Numbered from the stretch's first letter, positions 34,443 to 42,303 are shown. The stretch is DNA of 57,703 nucleotides from Bacillota bacterium (GCA_023416655.1 JAEZHK010000030.1:1-57703), one strand, 5' to 3'. Made by a program: numbers and translations. Notes: generated from the sequence alone by a model not told the origin.

Positions 34443-35120
34443 ATGAAGATTCACGAAAACATGACGGTCGGTGAAGCCGCGGCTTCCGCGCCGGAGGCGC
34501 TGACGGTCTTTCAGGAACTGGGTATCGACTACTGCTGCGGCGGCAAGCGGCCACTGAAGGAAGCGCTCGATGAAAAGCGGACGACGCCCGACCAGTTCGC
34601 CGCGCTCGTGGGCTCACGGGAGGCCGGGCGGAAGGCAAACGCCGGACGGACGGACTTCACGGCCATGAGTCCGGCGGTGCTGTCCGCCTACATCGAGGAC
34701 ACGCACCACGAGTACCTGCGCCGGGCGCTGCCCGAGATCGGGGAGCTTCTGCTCCGGGTGCTCCGGGCGCACGGCGCGAACCACGGGGAACTGTATGATG
34801 TGTACACGCTCTACGGGCGGCTCCGGTCGGACCTCGAAGGCCACCTCGTCAAGGAGGAGACCCAGCTGTTCCCGGCGCTCGCGCAGGGCGGCGCGCAGGC
34901 GGGCGAGGTGGCGCACCTCGCGGTCGAGATCGTGAACGAGCACGAAGCAGCGGGCGAACTGCTCCGGGCCTTGCGCGATGCCGCCAACGATTACACGGTT
35001 CCCGACGACGCGTGCCCGACCTATATCAAGGCCTACAGGCTGCTGCCGGAGCTTGAGCGGGACCTGCACCAGCACATCCATCTGGAGAACAACATCCTGT
35101 TGAAGGGGGTGGCCGCGTGA
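34443..35120 (+). CDS. ric: Iron-sulfur cluster repair di-iron protein (RIC/ScdA/YtfE)
   Basis: 225 residues. The N-terminal ScdA_N (DUF542) domain has the GIDYCCGGKRPL double cysteine motif near residue 30; the C-terminal hemerythrin-like domain has metal ligands in DTHHEYLR, RAHGANHGEL, LVKEETQLFP, VNEHEAAG and HQHIHLENNIL. Family members restore Fe-S clusters damaged by nitric oxide or oxidants and release NO or iron. RBS GGAGGAA. Downstream of an FNR-type promoter; overlaps the DUF1858 gene by four bases. Confidence 0.95.
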   Translation: MKIHENMTVGEAAASAPEALTVFQELGIDYCCGGKRPLKEALDEKRTTPDQFAALVGSREAGRKANAGRTDFTAMSPAVLSAYIEDTHHEYLRRALPEIGELLLRVLRAHGANHGELYDVYTLYGRLRSDLEGHLVKEETQLFPALAQGGAQAGEVAHLAVEIVNEHEAAGELLRALRDAANDYTVPDDACPTYIKAYRLLPELERDLHQHIHLENNILLKGVAA

Positions 35121-35353
35121 GCGGAAAGGTTCTGGACCTCGACCGGACGGTCTACGAGCTTTGCACCGGCGACCCGGAGATCGCCGGAATCCTTCAGGAT
35201 GTAGGATTTGCCGACGTGACGAAGCCCGGCATGCTGAATACGGCGGGCAGGTTCATGACGATCCCGAAGGGTGCGCTTCTCAAGCGGATCGATCTCGCGG
35301 AGGTGAAGCGCATCTTCGCCGAACGCGGCTATGAGGTCGTCGGCGGCAACTGA
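35117..35353 (+). CDS. DUF1858 domain protein
   Basis: 78 residues. Resembles the DUF1858 fold by its opening KVLDLDRTVYELCTGDPEI and LLKRIDLAEVKRIFAERGYEV; these small domains often occur with or fused to ScdA-type proteins. Starts with GTG overlapping the RIC stop (GTGA), so it is translated with it. A single cysteine (Cys16) is present. Role unknown, presumably linked to Fe-S or NO handling by context. Confidence 0.82.
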   Translation: MSGKVLDLDRTVYELCTGDPEIAGILQDVGFADVTKPGMLNTAGRFMTIPKGALLKRIDLAEVKRIFAERGYEVVGGN

Positions 35354-35355
35354 AA

Positions 35356-35543
35356 CCTCGCCGTACCTTCCAATCGTTCCCGGCGACCTGCGCGCCGGGA
35401 ACGTATCTGTTTCCACATCCAGTGCGCACACTGGTGGAGGAAACAATACCTGAAGTCAGAGAGCCGCCCGGAAATCCCGCAGGTGTTTGGCTCACGCAGA
35501 TTTCCTCCCTTCGCGTTGAAAAACCATCGTGGTTTTTCAACGC
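35356..35543 (-). repeat. Four-hairpin dispersed element, copy H
   Basis: Minus-strand copy. Hairpin 1 (about 35512-35543) is GCGTTGAAAAACCA/TGGTTTTTCAACGC, where the inner CCGC/GCGG of other copies is replaced by ACCA/TGGT, again a paired change. Hairpin 3 has CCAGTG/CACTGG and hairpin 4 TTCCCGGCG/CGCCGGGAA. It lies downstream of the 47-residue minus-strand gene, just behind that gene's terminator, and abuts the DUF1858 stop on the other side. Confidence 0.9.
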
Positions 35544-35579
35544 TCAAAACGGCGCGACCGCTCAAGACGGTCGCGCCGT
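35543..35579 (-). terminator. Terminator of the small minus-strand gene
   Basis: ACGGCGCGACCG at 35549-35560 pairs with CGGTCGCGCCGT at 35568-35579; on the minus strand it is followed by TTTTGAG. It lies 10 bases after the small gene's stop. Confidence 0.85.
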
Positions 35580-35588
35580 ATGGTTTCC

Positions 35589-35732
35589 CTACAGGTGTCT
35601 ATCCGGAGCGGGTTTCTTGCCCCGGTGCTCGGGCACCGGCTGCATTTCGTTGGTCGGCAGGTTCTGCCAGTGGTCCATCTGCGTGCGCTTGGGGTGACGG
35701 GGGTTGATGCGCTTCATTCCCTTTTTTGCCAT
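35589..35732 (-). CDS. 47-residue basic protein, unknown
   Basis: Encodes 47 residues, MAKKGMKRINPRHPKRTQMD at the start and VPEHRGKKPAPDRHL at the end. GAGGTGAG lies before the ATG and a strong terminator follows the stop, so this looks like a real independent gene. The MAKKGMKR opening and the PVPEHRGK motif recall small conserved proteins of Clostridia, but I cannot name a function. No membrane segment or cysteine. Confidence 0.7.
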   Translation of the reverse strand: MAKKGMKRINPRHPKRTQMDHWQNLPTNEMQPVPEHRGKKPAPDRHL

Positions 35733-35794
35733 GGGCCTCACCTCGGGCTTCAGTTTTTCCCGGTTGGACCGGGTTTATGCCCGACCAGGCATGC

Positions 35795-35823
35795 AAAAAC
35801 GCGGCGTTGCCGCCGCGGTTTTT
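35795..35823 (-). terminator. Terminator of the lysine ABC operon
   Basis: On the minus strand AAAAACCGCGGCG, GCAA loop, CGCCGCGTTTTT, 15 bases after the ATPase gene stop. The A-rich/T-rich symmetry means it could also work in the plus direction. Confidence 0.88.
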
Positions 35824-35837
35824 GAAAAATGAGTTGT

Positions 35838-36581
35838 TCAGCCGGACGCGAGCACACGGGCAAGGAATTCTCGGGTGCGCTGCTGCTTCGGCTGGGAGAA
35901 CATCGCCTGCGGCGCGTCCTCCTCGACGATCACGCCCGCATCCATGAACACCACCTTGGTGGCCACGTCCCGGGCGAAGGCCATCTCATGGGTGACCACC
36001 AGCATGGTCAGGCCGCTCTTTGCCAGGTCGCGCATGACCTCCAGCACTTCGCCCACCATCTCCGGGTCGAGCGCAGAGGTCGGCTCGTCGAAGAGCAGCA
36101 TCTCCGGGTCCATCGCGAGCGCCCGCGCGATGGCGACGCGCTGCTTCTGCCCGCCGGAAAGCTGCCGGGGTTTCGCCTTCACGAAGGGCCCCATGCCCAC
36201 CTTGTTCAGGTAGAGCATCGCGTTCTCCTCCGCCTGGGCGCGGCTGCGCTTCAGAACCTTTATCTGGCCGATCATGCAGTTTTCCAGCGCCGTCATGTTG
36301 TGGAAGAGGTTGAACGACTGGAACACCATGCCCACCTTGGCGTGGTACTCCGCCAGCGGCACGCTGCCGTCCTGGATGTCCCGGCCATGGTAGGCGATGA
36401 GGCCGCTGGTGGGCTTTTCCAGCAGGTTGATGCACCTCAGCAGCGTGGATTTCCCGCTGCCGGACGCGCCGATGATGCACACCACGTCGCCCTTCTGCGC
36501 CTCGAAGTTGATGTCGCACAGCACTTCGTGGTCGCCGAAGCTCTTTTTCAGGTGCTCGACGCGGATGATCGGGCCGTTCAT
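35838..36581 (-). CDS. Amino-acid ABC transporter ATP-binding protein, probable lysine importer
   Basis: 247 residues of the polar amino-acid (GlnQ/HisP) family. Walker A GASGSGKST, FQSFNLFHNMTALEN Q-loop, LSGGQKQRVAIARALA signature, LLFDEPTSALDPEMVGEVL Walker B and VTHEMAFARDVA H-loop are all intact. ATG 36581 overlaps the permease stop (ATGA). Energises uptake by the adjacent permease and binding protein; the lysine riboswitch in front of the operon points to lysine as substrate. Confidence 0.94.
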   Translation of the reverse strand: MNGPIIRVEHLKKSFGDHEVLCDINFEAQKGDVVCIIGASGSGKSTLLRCINLLEKPTSGLIAYHGRDIQDGSVPLAEYHAKVGMVFQSFNLFHNMTALENCMIGQIKVLKRSRAQAEENAMLYLNKVGMGPFVKAKPRQLSGGQKQRVAIARALAMDPEMLLFDEPTSALDPEMVGEVLEVMRDLAKSGLTMLVVTHEMAFARDVATKVVFMDAGVIVEEDAPQAMFSQPKQQRTREFLARVLASG

Positions 36582-37357
36582 TTGGACGCCCCCTTTTCCA
36601 CCTTGATGACTGAACGGCTGTCGGTCTGGCTGCCCAGGATGGTGTAGTTCTCCGGGCCGTCCATCCTGCGCTCGATCCAACGGAGCAGCCTTGTGATCGA
36701 GTAGGTCAGCACAAGGTAGATGATGGCGGTGATGAAGAACACCTCAAAGTAGCGGAAGTACGTGCCCGCCGCAGACTTCGACTGGAAGAACAGTTCCGAC
36801 ACCGAGATGACGTTGAGGACGGACGAGTCCTTGATGTTGACGATGAACTCGTTGCCGATGGACGGCATGATGTTGCGGATGGCCTGGGGGAGGACGACGG
36901 AGGTCATCGTCTGCCAGTGGGTCATGCCGATGGAGTGGGCCGCCTCGGTCTGGCCCACGTCCACGGAGATGATGCCGCCGCGGATGATCTCCGCCATGTA
37001 CGCGCCGGTATTGACCGACACGATCAGGATCGCCGCCACGAGGTTGGGCATCTTCAGGCCCAGGTACTGCATCGCGCCGTAATAGATGACCATCGCCTGC
37101 ACGATCATGGGCGTGCCTCGGAACACCTCGATGTACACGCCCAGAAGGCCGTGGGAGAAGCGGATCAGCGCGCGCTTGAGTAGTCCCGCGCCGTCGCGTG
37201 GTTTGGTCGTGCGCGCGATGGCCACGAGAAGGCCAATGCCAAAGCCCAGGATCGTGCCGGTCAGCGCCACGATCAGCGTCGTGATGGTGCCGCTTAAAAG
37301 CAGTGATCCATACTGCTGGATGATGAAGCCCACCCAGCCAAAGAATGTCTCGGGCAT
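36578..37357 (-). CDS. Amino-acid ABC transporter permease, probable lysine importer
   Basis: 259 residues of the HisM/GlnP family with five or six membrane segments. EVFRGTPMIVQAMVIYYGA is the family's early conserved motif, and EAAHSIGMTHWQTMTSVVLPQAIRNIMPSIGNEFI is the EAA coupling loop that contacts the ATPase. ATG 37357 is chosen because GGAGG lies eight bases before it; an ATG 15 bases upstream is possible. Middle gene of a three-gene operon. Confidence 0.93.
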   Translation of the reverse strand: MPETFFGWVGFIIQQYGSLLLSGTITTLIVALTGTILGFGIGLLVAIARTTKPRDGAGLLKRALIRFSHGLLGVYIEVFRGTPMIVQAMVIYYGAMQYLGLKMPNLVAAILIVSVNTGAYMAEIIRGGIISVDVGQTEAAHSIGMTHWQTMTSVVLPQAIRNIMPSIGNEFIVNIKDSSVLNVISVSELFFQSKSAAGTYFRYFEVFFITAIIYLVLTYSITRLLRWIERRMDGPENYTILGSQTDSRSVIKVEKGASK

Positions 37358-37410
37358 CGGCAAAACCTCCATGTCGTCTTGTCTTAGGTGAACCTACTGT
37401 GGACGAATGC

Positions 37411-37437
37411 AGCCCGGCCGGCAAAGCCGACCGGGCT
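37411..37437 (-). other. Intercistronic stem-loop between binding protein and permease genes
   Basis: AGCCCGG at 37411-37417 pairs with CCGGGCT at 37431-37437, with inner GGC/GCC pairing around AAA. No U-run. Such stems often stabilise the binding-protein mRNA relative to the rest of the operon; that role is inferred. Confidence 0.6.
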
Positions 37438-37451
37438 GATGCCTTAATGCG

Positions 37452-38249
37452 TCAGTTGGAAAGCGGCTGCGCCTTAATGGCGGCGTCCATGATCTCCTGG
37501 CGCTGCTCCTTTGTGATGCCCGCCAGCACATCGTTGATCTTCGCGGTCAGTTCGCTGCCCTTTTTGAGGCCTACGGCCACCGCGACATCCTCGGGCGAGG
37601 CGGTAAAGCCCTTGCCCGTCTCGAAGGCGACGTAGGCGAGGCCCGGGTTGGCTTCCACCGCGGCCAGCGCGCCGGGGCGCTCGGAGATGTAGCCGTCGAT
37701 CGCGCCCGCGCCCAGCGCCACGATCATCGCCGGGAAGGTCTCCATGGCGGTTTCTTTGACCACGCCCGGGATCTGGTCGATGACGGTATAGTGGAAGGTG
37801 TTGAGCTGTCCGGTGATCTTGGCGCCGGTGAAGTCGGCAAGCTCTTTGGCGGCGGCGTACTTGCCGTCCTTCTGAACGACGACCACGAGTTCGCTCTCAT
37901 AGTAGGGGTCGGTGAAGTCCAGCGTCTGCTGGCGCTCGGCGGTGGGGCTCATGCCGGCGATGATGGCGTCGATGTCGCCGGACATCACGGCCATCGGCAG
38001 GCCGTCCCAGGCAGTCTTGACCACTTCCAGATCCATGCCAAGGCCTTCGGCGATCACCTTGGCGATGCGCACGTCGTAGCCGTCGGCGAAGCCGCCGGAG
38101 GCGATGGGCACCGCGGTGTCGCTGGGCTCGGCCTGCGTCCAGTTGAAGGGCGCGTAGTCGCATTCCATGCCGACGCGAAGCGTTGCCGCCGACGCGGCGG
38201 CGCTCAGGGCAAGCAGGATGACAAGGACCAGAACCAGAATTCTCTTCAT
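37452..38249 (-). CDS. Amino-acid-binding protein of the lysine ABC importer
   Basis: 265 residues, solute-binding family 3. A signal peptide (MKRILVLVLVILLALSAAASA) is followed by the family opening LRVGMECDYAPFNW, then GFDVDV-like GYDVRIAKVIAEGLG and DAIIAGMSPTAERQQTLDFTDPYYES, which line the ligand site. No lipobox cysteine, so anchoring is unclear (retained signal or permease-bound). First gene of the operon, directly behind a lysine riboswitch with a terminator-type expression platform. Confidence 0.94.
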   Translation of the reverse strand: MKRILVLVLVILLALSAAASAATLRVGMECDYAPFNWTQAEPSDTAVPIASGGFADGYDVRIAKVIAEGLGMDLEVVKTAWDGLPMAVMSGDIDAIIAGMSPTAERQQTLDFTDPYYESELVVVVQKDGKYAAAKELADFTGAKITGQLNTFHYTVIDQIPGVVKETAMETFPAMIVALGAGAIDGYISERPGALAAVEANPGLAYVAFETGKGFTASPEDVAVAVGLKKGSELTAKINDVLAGITKEQRQEIMDAAIKAQPLSN

Positions 38250-38264
38250 GTGCGTTCCCTCCGA

Positions 38265-38487
38265 AATAAAAATAACGGCCGAAGCCCATCACTTCGGCCG
38301 TCCCAACGCGGCGTATGCGATAGCACTCCACAATGCGGTCATTGTGACAGACGGCGGCATGTTGTGCCGGCGTCCAGCGCCCACCCGCCCAACCGGGGAA
38401 GCGCTTCGGCGAGCCACCCTTTCACGTGGGGTCATCGCCCGATGAGGGGCTGTCCCGCGCTACTTTTGAGGCCCGCGCCTCTATCAA
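38265..38487 (-). promoter_or_regulatory. Lysine riboswitch (L box) with transcription terminator
   Basis: On the minus strand the leader starts GATAGAGGCGCGGGCCTC and AAAAGTAGCGCGGG, continues with GTGAAAGGGTGGCTCGCC-GAAGCG and GCTGGACGCCGGC, and closes with CCGTCTGTCAC near 38342. These are the conserved L-box blocks (GAGGCGC, AGTA, GAAAGGG, GCCGAAG, CTGG, CTGTCA). A perfect hairpin ACGGCCGAAG/CTTCGGCCGT (38275-38301) followed by a T-rich run forms the terminator. Lysine binding should switch off the importer genes. Confidence 0.93.
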
Positions 38488-38525
38488 AATGAATGATTCA
38501 TTTCGTTAATATTCATTTTGTACCC

Positions 38526-38554
38526 ATTGTAAACCCGAAAGTTGGCGCTGTCAA
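38526..38554 (-). promoter_or_regulatory. Sigma-A promoter of the lysine importer operon
   Basis: On the minus strand TTGACA (38554-38549), 17-base spacer and TACAAT (38531-38526), an almost perfect vegetative promoter. The predicted start lies about 30 bases before the riboswitch aptamer. Confidence 0.85.
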
Positions 38555-38596
38555 TGGCCGTGGAGGGAATTTTACAGGAAAGTTGCAGGGGAATTG

Positions 38597-38956
38597 ATGG
38601 CAGCGCGCGGACGGGGCCGCCGGTTGAACGTGGGCGGCATGGGATTGTTTTGCTTTATTCTATGGATTTTGGGTTTCGATCTTAAAGAATATTGCCCGGA
38701 ATGCGGGTCGCCGGATGCTCCGGACCCCGGACGCCTCGGCCCAACGAAGGACGTTTCCGGATTCTGCCGTTTGTGTTATCAACATGACAAATTTCCGACC
38801 CTTTTCAAGCCGCGGTTTGCAAGCGGATCGAAATATGCTATAATTCTAGAAGCGATTTTTAAACCGGAGGGTTTCCGATGTCGAAACCGGATCAGGGCCG
38901 GACGCGTCCAAGTCTTATATTGGCATCCGGTTCTCCGCGGCGGCGGGAGCTTCTGA
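38597..38956 (+). CDS. Doubtful small Cys-rich reading frame upstream of maf
   Basis: An open frame of 119 residues with AGGGG five bases before its ATG. It would contain a hydrophobic stretch GLFCFILWILGF and two CxxC pairs, YCPECGSP and CRLCYQHDKF, spaced like a zinc ribbon. Against it: it runs through the maf promoter and overlaps the maf start by 79 bases in another frame. If real it may be shorter; I give it low weight. Confidence 0.22.
   Translation: MAARGRGRRLNVGGMGLFCFILWILGFDLKEYCPECGSPDAPDPGRLGPTKDVSGFCRLCYQHDKFPTLFKPRFASGSKYAIILEAIFKPEGFRCRNRIRAGRVQVLYWHPVLRGGGSF
38817..38844 (+). promoter_or_regulatory. Promoter of the maf-mre operon
   Basis: TTGCAA at 38817-38822, 16-base spacer, TATAAT at 38839-38844 preceded by TGC (extended -10). 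The RBS and start of maf follow 30 bases later. Confidence 0.78.
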
Positions 38957-39462
38957 CGCGCATGGGCTATGATTTTGAGGTCCTCGCCCCCGACGTGGAC
39001 GAGAAGGTCGGTGAACCGCCTCGGCAGGCGGTCATGATCTTGGCGCGCCGCAAGGCGATGGCTGCGGCGGAGGGGCTTGACGGGGGCGTCGTGCTGGCGG
39101 CGGACACGCTGGTGTCCGTGGACGATCAAGCGCTGGGGAAACCCCTTCATGAGGCGGAAGCCAGGGCGATGCTGCGCCGCCTTTCCGGGCGGGAGCACGA
39201 GGTGTTCACCGGCGTCTGCCTTCTGGATGTCGCCACCGGGCGGCAGACGGTGCACGCGGAGCGCACCGGCGTGGTGTTTCGCCCGCTTACGGACGAGGAA
39301 ATTGACGCTTACGTTGCCAGCGGCGACCCGATGGACAAGGCGGGCGCTTACGGCATCCAGAGCGGCGCTTCCGGGTTTGTGGAGCGGATCAGCGGCTCCT
39401 ATGAAAACGTGATGGGCCTTCCTGTTCAGTCGGTGGGGCTCATGCTTAAGAAATTTCTGTGA
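38878..39462 (+). CDS. maf: Maf-family nucleotide pyrophosphatase
   Basis: 194 residues. ILASGSPRRRELL is the Maf signature; VLAADTLVSVDD carries the catalytic aspartate, and DKAGAYGIQSGASGFVERISGSYENVMGLP the C-terminal motif. Family members hydrolyse non-canonical or canonical nucleoside triphosphates (dTTP/UTP or m7GTP types) and have been linked to arrest of septum formation. RBS GGAGGG. Heads the mreBCD operon, a common Firmicutes order. Confidence 0.94.
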   Translation: MSKPDQGRTRPSLILASGSPRRRELLTRMGYDFEVLAPDVDEKVGEPPRQAVMILARRKAMAAAEGLDGGVVLAADTLVSVDDQALGKPLHEAEARAMLRRLSGREHEVFTGVCLLDVATGRQTVHAERTGVVFRPLTDEEIDAYVASGDPMDKAGAYGIQSGASGFVERISGSYENVMGLPVQSVGLMLKKFL

Positions 39463-39481
39463 TACAGCGGAGGACGCGTCC

Positions 39482-40648
39482 ATGGGTCTGATGACCGGCA
39501 ACTTCCTCGCGATCGACCTGGGTTCCAGCAATACGACCATCTTCCTGGGCGGCGAGGGCGTGGTGCTGCGCGAACCCAGCGCTGTGCTGGCGCTTCGGGC
39601 GGACCCGGAGAGCGCCATCGCCATCGGGCACGAGGCCAAGGCGATGATGGGGCGTTCGTCGGGCGAGGCGGTACTGGTCTCCCCGGTGATGGACGGCGCG
39701 GTGACCGACGTGGACATGGCGGCGCTTCTCACACTCGCGCTCACCGAAAAGGTGACCGGGCGGCGGAAAACGCTGGAAAAAATGCAGCTGTTCATGAGCA
39801 TGTCCCAGGGCCTGACCAAGGTGGAGAAGGACGCGCTCAGCCAGGTGGCCAAGCTCACCGGGGCGAAAACCCCGTTCCTCGTGCGCGCGCCGCTGGCGGC
39901 GGCGCTGGGCTCGGGGCTAACCGTGGACACGCCCCGGGGCGCGATGATCGTGACGCTGGGCGGCGGCACCACCGAAATCGCGGTGCTGTCGATGGGCGGC
40001 GTGGTGGCCGCCCGCTCGATGCGCACCGGCAGCCTGTCCTTTGACGAGGCGATCGTGCGCTTCGTCCGCCGCCGGAAGAACGTACTGATCGGCCTGCGCA
40101 CGGCGGAGGACCTGAAGTGCGACATCGGCTCGGCGCTCATGCCCGATTACGACGTGGACTCGGACGACCCGGAGGACCTTCAGCCGTTTGAACGCAGCGA
40201 GTTCGTCCGCCTCGAGGAAACCGAGGGCTCCGCGGAGCTGGCGCTGCGCTTCCCGACCGACGTGGTCAAGCCCGGGGAGCCGGTGGGCGAGACGGTGCTG
40301 CTCAAGGGCCGGGACTGCAAGACCGGAAAGCCGGTGACCGTGCCCATCACCACGCGGGAGCTGGCGCTCTCGCTTCGGGAGCCGATCCGGACGCTGGTGG
40401 ACGCGCTGCGCGACGCCATCGGCCGCGTACCGGCGGAGATGGCCGCGGACATCGCCGAGGACGGCATCCGCCTCTCGGGCGGCGGCGCGCTGATGCACGG
40501 GCTGGCGGAACTTCTGTCGGCCAAGCTGGAACTCCCCGTCTCGGTGACGGAACACCCGCAGGACGACGTTGCGCTGGGCATGGGCCGCCTGGCCGAGGAC
40601 GAACAGCTGCTCAAACTCGCGACCATCGCAGGCTCGGTCGAAAGTTAG
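39482..40648 (+). CDS. mreB: Rod-shape actin homologue MreB with extra acidic segment
   Basis: 388 residues, about 45 longer than most MreB. LAIDLGSSNTTIFLGG (phosphate 1), MIVTLGGGTTEIAVLSMGG (phosphate 2) and GIRLSGGGALMHGL (adenosine) are present. Between DIGSALMPDY (about residue 213) and LLKGRDCKTGKPVTV (about 270) there is an inserted acidic stretch (DSDDPEDLQPF and following), where standard MreB has about a dozen residues. Directs elongation-specific wall synthesis with MreC/MreD/RodA/PBP2. RBS GCGGAGG; starts 20 bases after maf. Confidence 0.9.
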   Translation: MGLMTGNFLAIDLGSSNTTIFLGGEGVVLREPSAVLALRADPESAIAIGHEAKAMMGRSSGEAVLVSPVMDGAVTDVDMAALLTLALTEKVTGRRKTLEKMQLFMSMSQGLTKVEKDALSQVAKLTGAKTPFLVRAPLAAALGSGLTVDTPRGAMIVTLGGGTTEIAVLSMGGVVAARSMRTGSLSFDEAIVRFVRRRKNVLIGLRTAEDLKCDIGSALMPDYDVDSDDPEDLQPFERSEFVRLEETEGSAELALRFPTDVVKPGEPVGETVLLKGRDCKTGKPVTVPITTRELALSLREPIRTLVDALRDAIGRVPAEMAADIAEDGIRLSGGGALMHGLAELLSAKLELPVSVTEHPQDDVALGMGRLAEDEQLLKLATIAGSVES

Positions 40649-40683
40649 GCGGCTGGCGCATTCTTCCAGGGGAGAAGTGAACG

Positions 40684-41796
40684 ATGGCCAGAACGGTCAA
40701 ACCGCGCATGGGTCAGAAACAGAAAAAGGGCAACCGCTGGGGCCGCATCGCGTTTGGCGCGCTGGTGCTCGCGGCGGTGCTTGCGTTACTCTTCTTTCTG
40801 GTGATGCGCGAACCGGGCCGCATCTCCATCGCGGAGAACGCGGTGGGCACGGTGTTTTCTCCGGTGGTCAGCGCGGTGAATTCCGCCACGACCTACCTCC
40901 GGGACGTGACGAGGGGCGTCCGGGATTACTTCAAAATGACGCAGGACCTGGAGGATGCGCGCCAGCAGATCACCGACCTCAAGCTGAAGCTGGTGGGCCT
41001 CGAGCAGGAGTCGATCGAAAACGACCGGCTCAAGAGCCTTTTGAACGCCAAGGAGAGCGCGACCGGCCAGGACCAGGTGTACGCGCGCGTGATCGGGAGA
41101 AGCCCCGGCGTCTGGTTTGACACCTTCGCCATCAACGCCGGGTCCGCCAGCGGCATCAAGGAAAACATGGCGGTGGTCACCGGCGACGGGCTGGTGGGCC
41201 GCGTCCAGGAAGTCGGGGCCAACTACGCCAAGGTGCTCAGCCTCATCGACTCAAGGTCGGCGGTTGCCTGCCTGATCGAACGCACCCGAGACAACGGGGT
41301 CATGCGCGGCAGCATCGAAATCGACTCCGAGACCCCTGAGTGCAACATGTACTACATCCCCAAGGTCTCCGACGTCGCCCCGGGCGACGTGGTGCTGACT
41401 TCGGGCACCGATACGCTGTTCCCCAAGGGCATCAAGGTGGGCACGGTGACCCAGGTTTCCAGAAACCAGAACAGCTCCGAGCGCTACATCGTGGTCATGC
41501 CGTCGGTGGACTTCGAGCACATCGAGGAAGTGCTGGTGCTGCGCACCGTGGAGATCGCCGCGGAGGAGCTGAAGCAAATCCCGACGCCGACGCCCCGGCC
41601 CACGCCTGTGCCCACGCCGTCGGCCTCGCCCACCGTGAACCCGGACACGACGGCCACGCTGCAGCCCGACGACGCGCCGTGGGTCTGGCCTTCCTCCATG
41701 CCGGGCGAATCGCCCGCGCCCGGAGCGTCTCAGCAGCCTTCGCCGGCCCCCGATACGAGCGCCGGAACGCTGCCCGAAGACGCCTGGGCTGACTAA
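40684..41796 (+). CDS. mreC: Rod-shape protein MreC
   Basis: 370 residues: short basic cytoplasmic tail, one membrane helix (about 23-42), coiled coil (about 80-125, DLEDARQQITDLKLKLVGLEQES), then the beta domain with RVIGRSPGVWFDTFAINAGSASGIKENMAVV and GDGLVGRVQEVG, standard for MreC. The C-terminal 75 residues are a Pro/Thr/Ser-rich tail (PTPTPRPTPVPTPS) probably disordered outside the cell. GGGGAGAAG precedes the ATG. Confidence 0.95.
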   Translation: MARTVKPRMGQKQKKGNRWGRIAFGALVLAAVLALLFFLVMREPGRISIAENAVGTVFSPVVSAVNSATTYLRDVTRGVRDYFKMTQDLEDARQQITDLKLKLVGLEQESIENDRLKSLLNAKESATGQDQVYARVIGRSPGVWFDTFAINAGSASGIKENMAVVTGDGLVGRVQEVGANYAKVLSLIDSRSAVACLIERTRDNGVMRGSIEIDSETPECNMYYIPKVSDVAPGDVVLTSGTDTLFPKGIKVGTVTQVSRNQNSSERYIVVMPSVDFEHIEEVLVLRTVEIAAEELKQIPTPTPRPTPVPTPSASPTVNPDTTATLQPDDAPWVWPSSMPGESPAPGASQQPSPAPDTSAGTLPEDAWAD

Positions 41797-41811
41797 GGCA
41801 GGAGGGCGCGC

Positions 41812-42303
41812 ATGCGAAGGTTACTTCCCGTGATCCTGCTCCTGGTCTCGGTGCTGCTGGACCTTGCGGTACTGCCGGTCCTTTTGGACAGCCGGTACCT
41901 GCCGATGATGACGCTGATCACCGTGATCGAACTGGGGCTCCTCTTGGGCAGGACGCGCGGCTCGCTCTACGGCATGATCGGCGGGCTGCTGATCGACATT
42001 CTGACGGGCTACCCGATGGGCCTGCGCACGGTTTTGTACATCGTGTCGGGCTATGTGTCCGGCTTTGCCGGGCGCAGGTTCCAGCGGTACATCCTGACGC
42101 CGGTCGTCGCGCCGCTGATCTGCTTTCTCGGCTACGAGGCGACGATGGGCATTACCGCGGCGCTCTCGGGCGCGGGCATCGACGGCGCGGACATCCAGGC
42201 CGCGCTGATCCGGATCGCGCTGCAGGTGGTGCTGGTGCAGCCGCTGTATCTTCTGTACGACCGCATGATCAAGCCCAGCTGGTCGCGCTGGGCGGGGCGC
42301 TAG
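41812..42303 (+). CDS. mreD: Rod-shape protein MreD
   Basis: 163 residues with five to six membrane segments and little else, fitting MreD: the LGRTRGSLYGMIGGLLIDILTGYPMGLRTVLYIVSGY stretch carries the G-x-x-x-G and ID pattern seen in the family. RBS GGAGGG. Stop codon TAG is followed directly by a copy of the dispersed repeat, which separates it from the PBP2 gene. Confidence 0.88.
   Translation: MRRLLPVILLLVSVLLDLAVLPVLLDSRYLPMMTLITVIELGLLLGRTRGSLYGMIGGLLIDILTGYPMGLRTVLYIVSGYVSGFAGRRFQRYILTPVVAPLICFLGYEATMGITAALSGAGIDGADIQAALIRIALQVVLVQPLYLLYDRMIKPSWSRWAGR

Noticed and set aside
35280..35707. Several short open frames across repeat copy H
   Set aside because: They follow the repeat sequence, lack RBSs and have no independent support.
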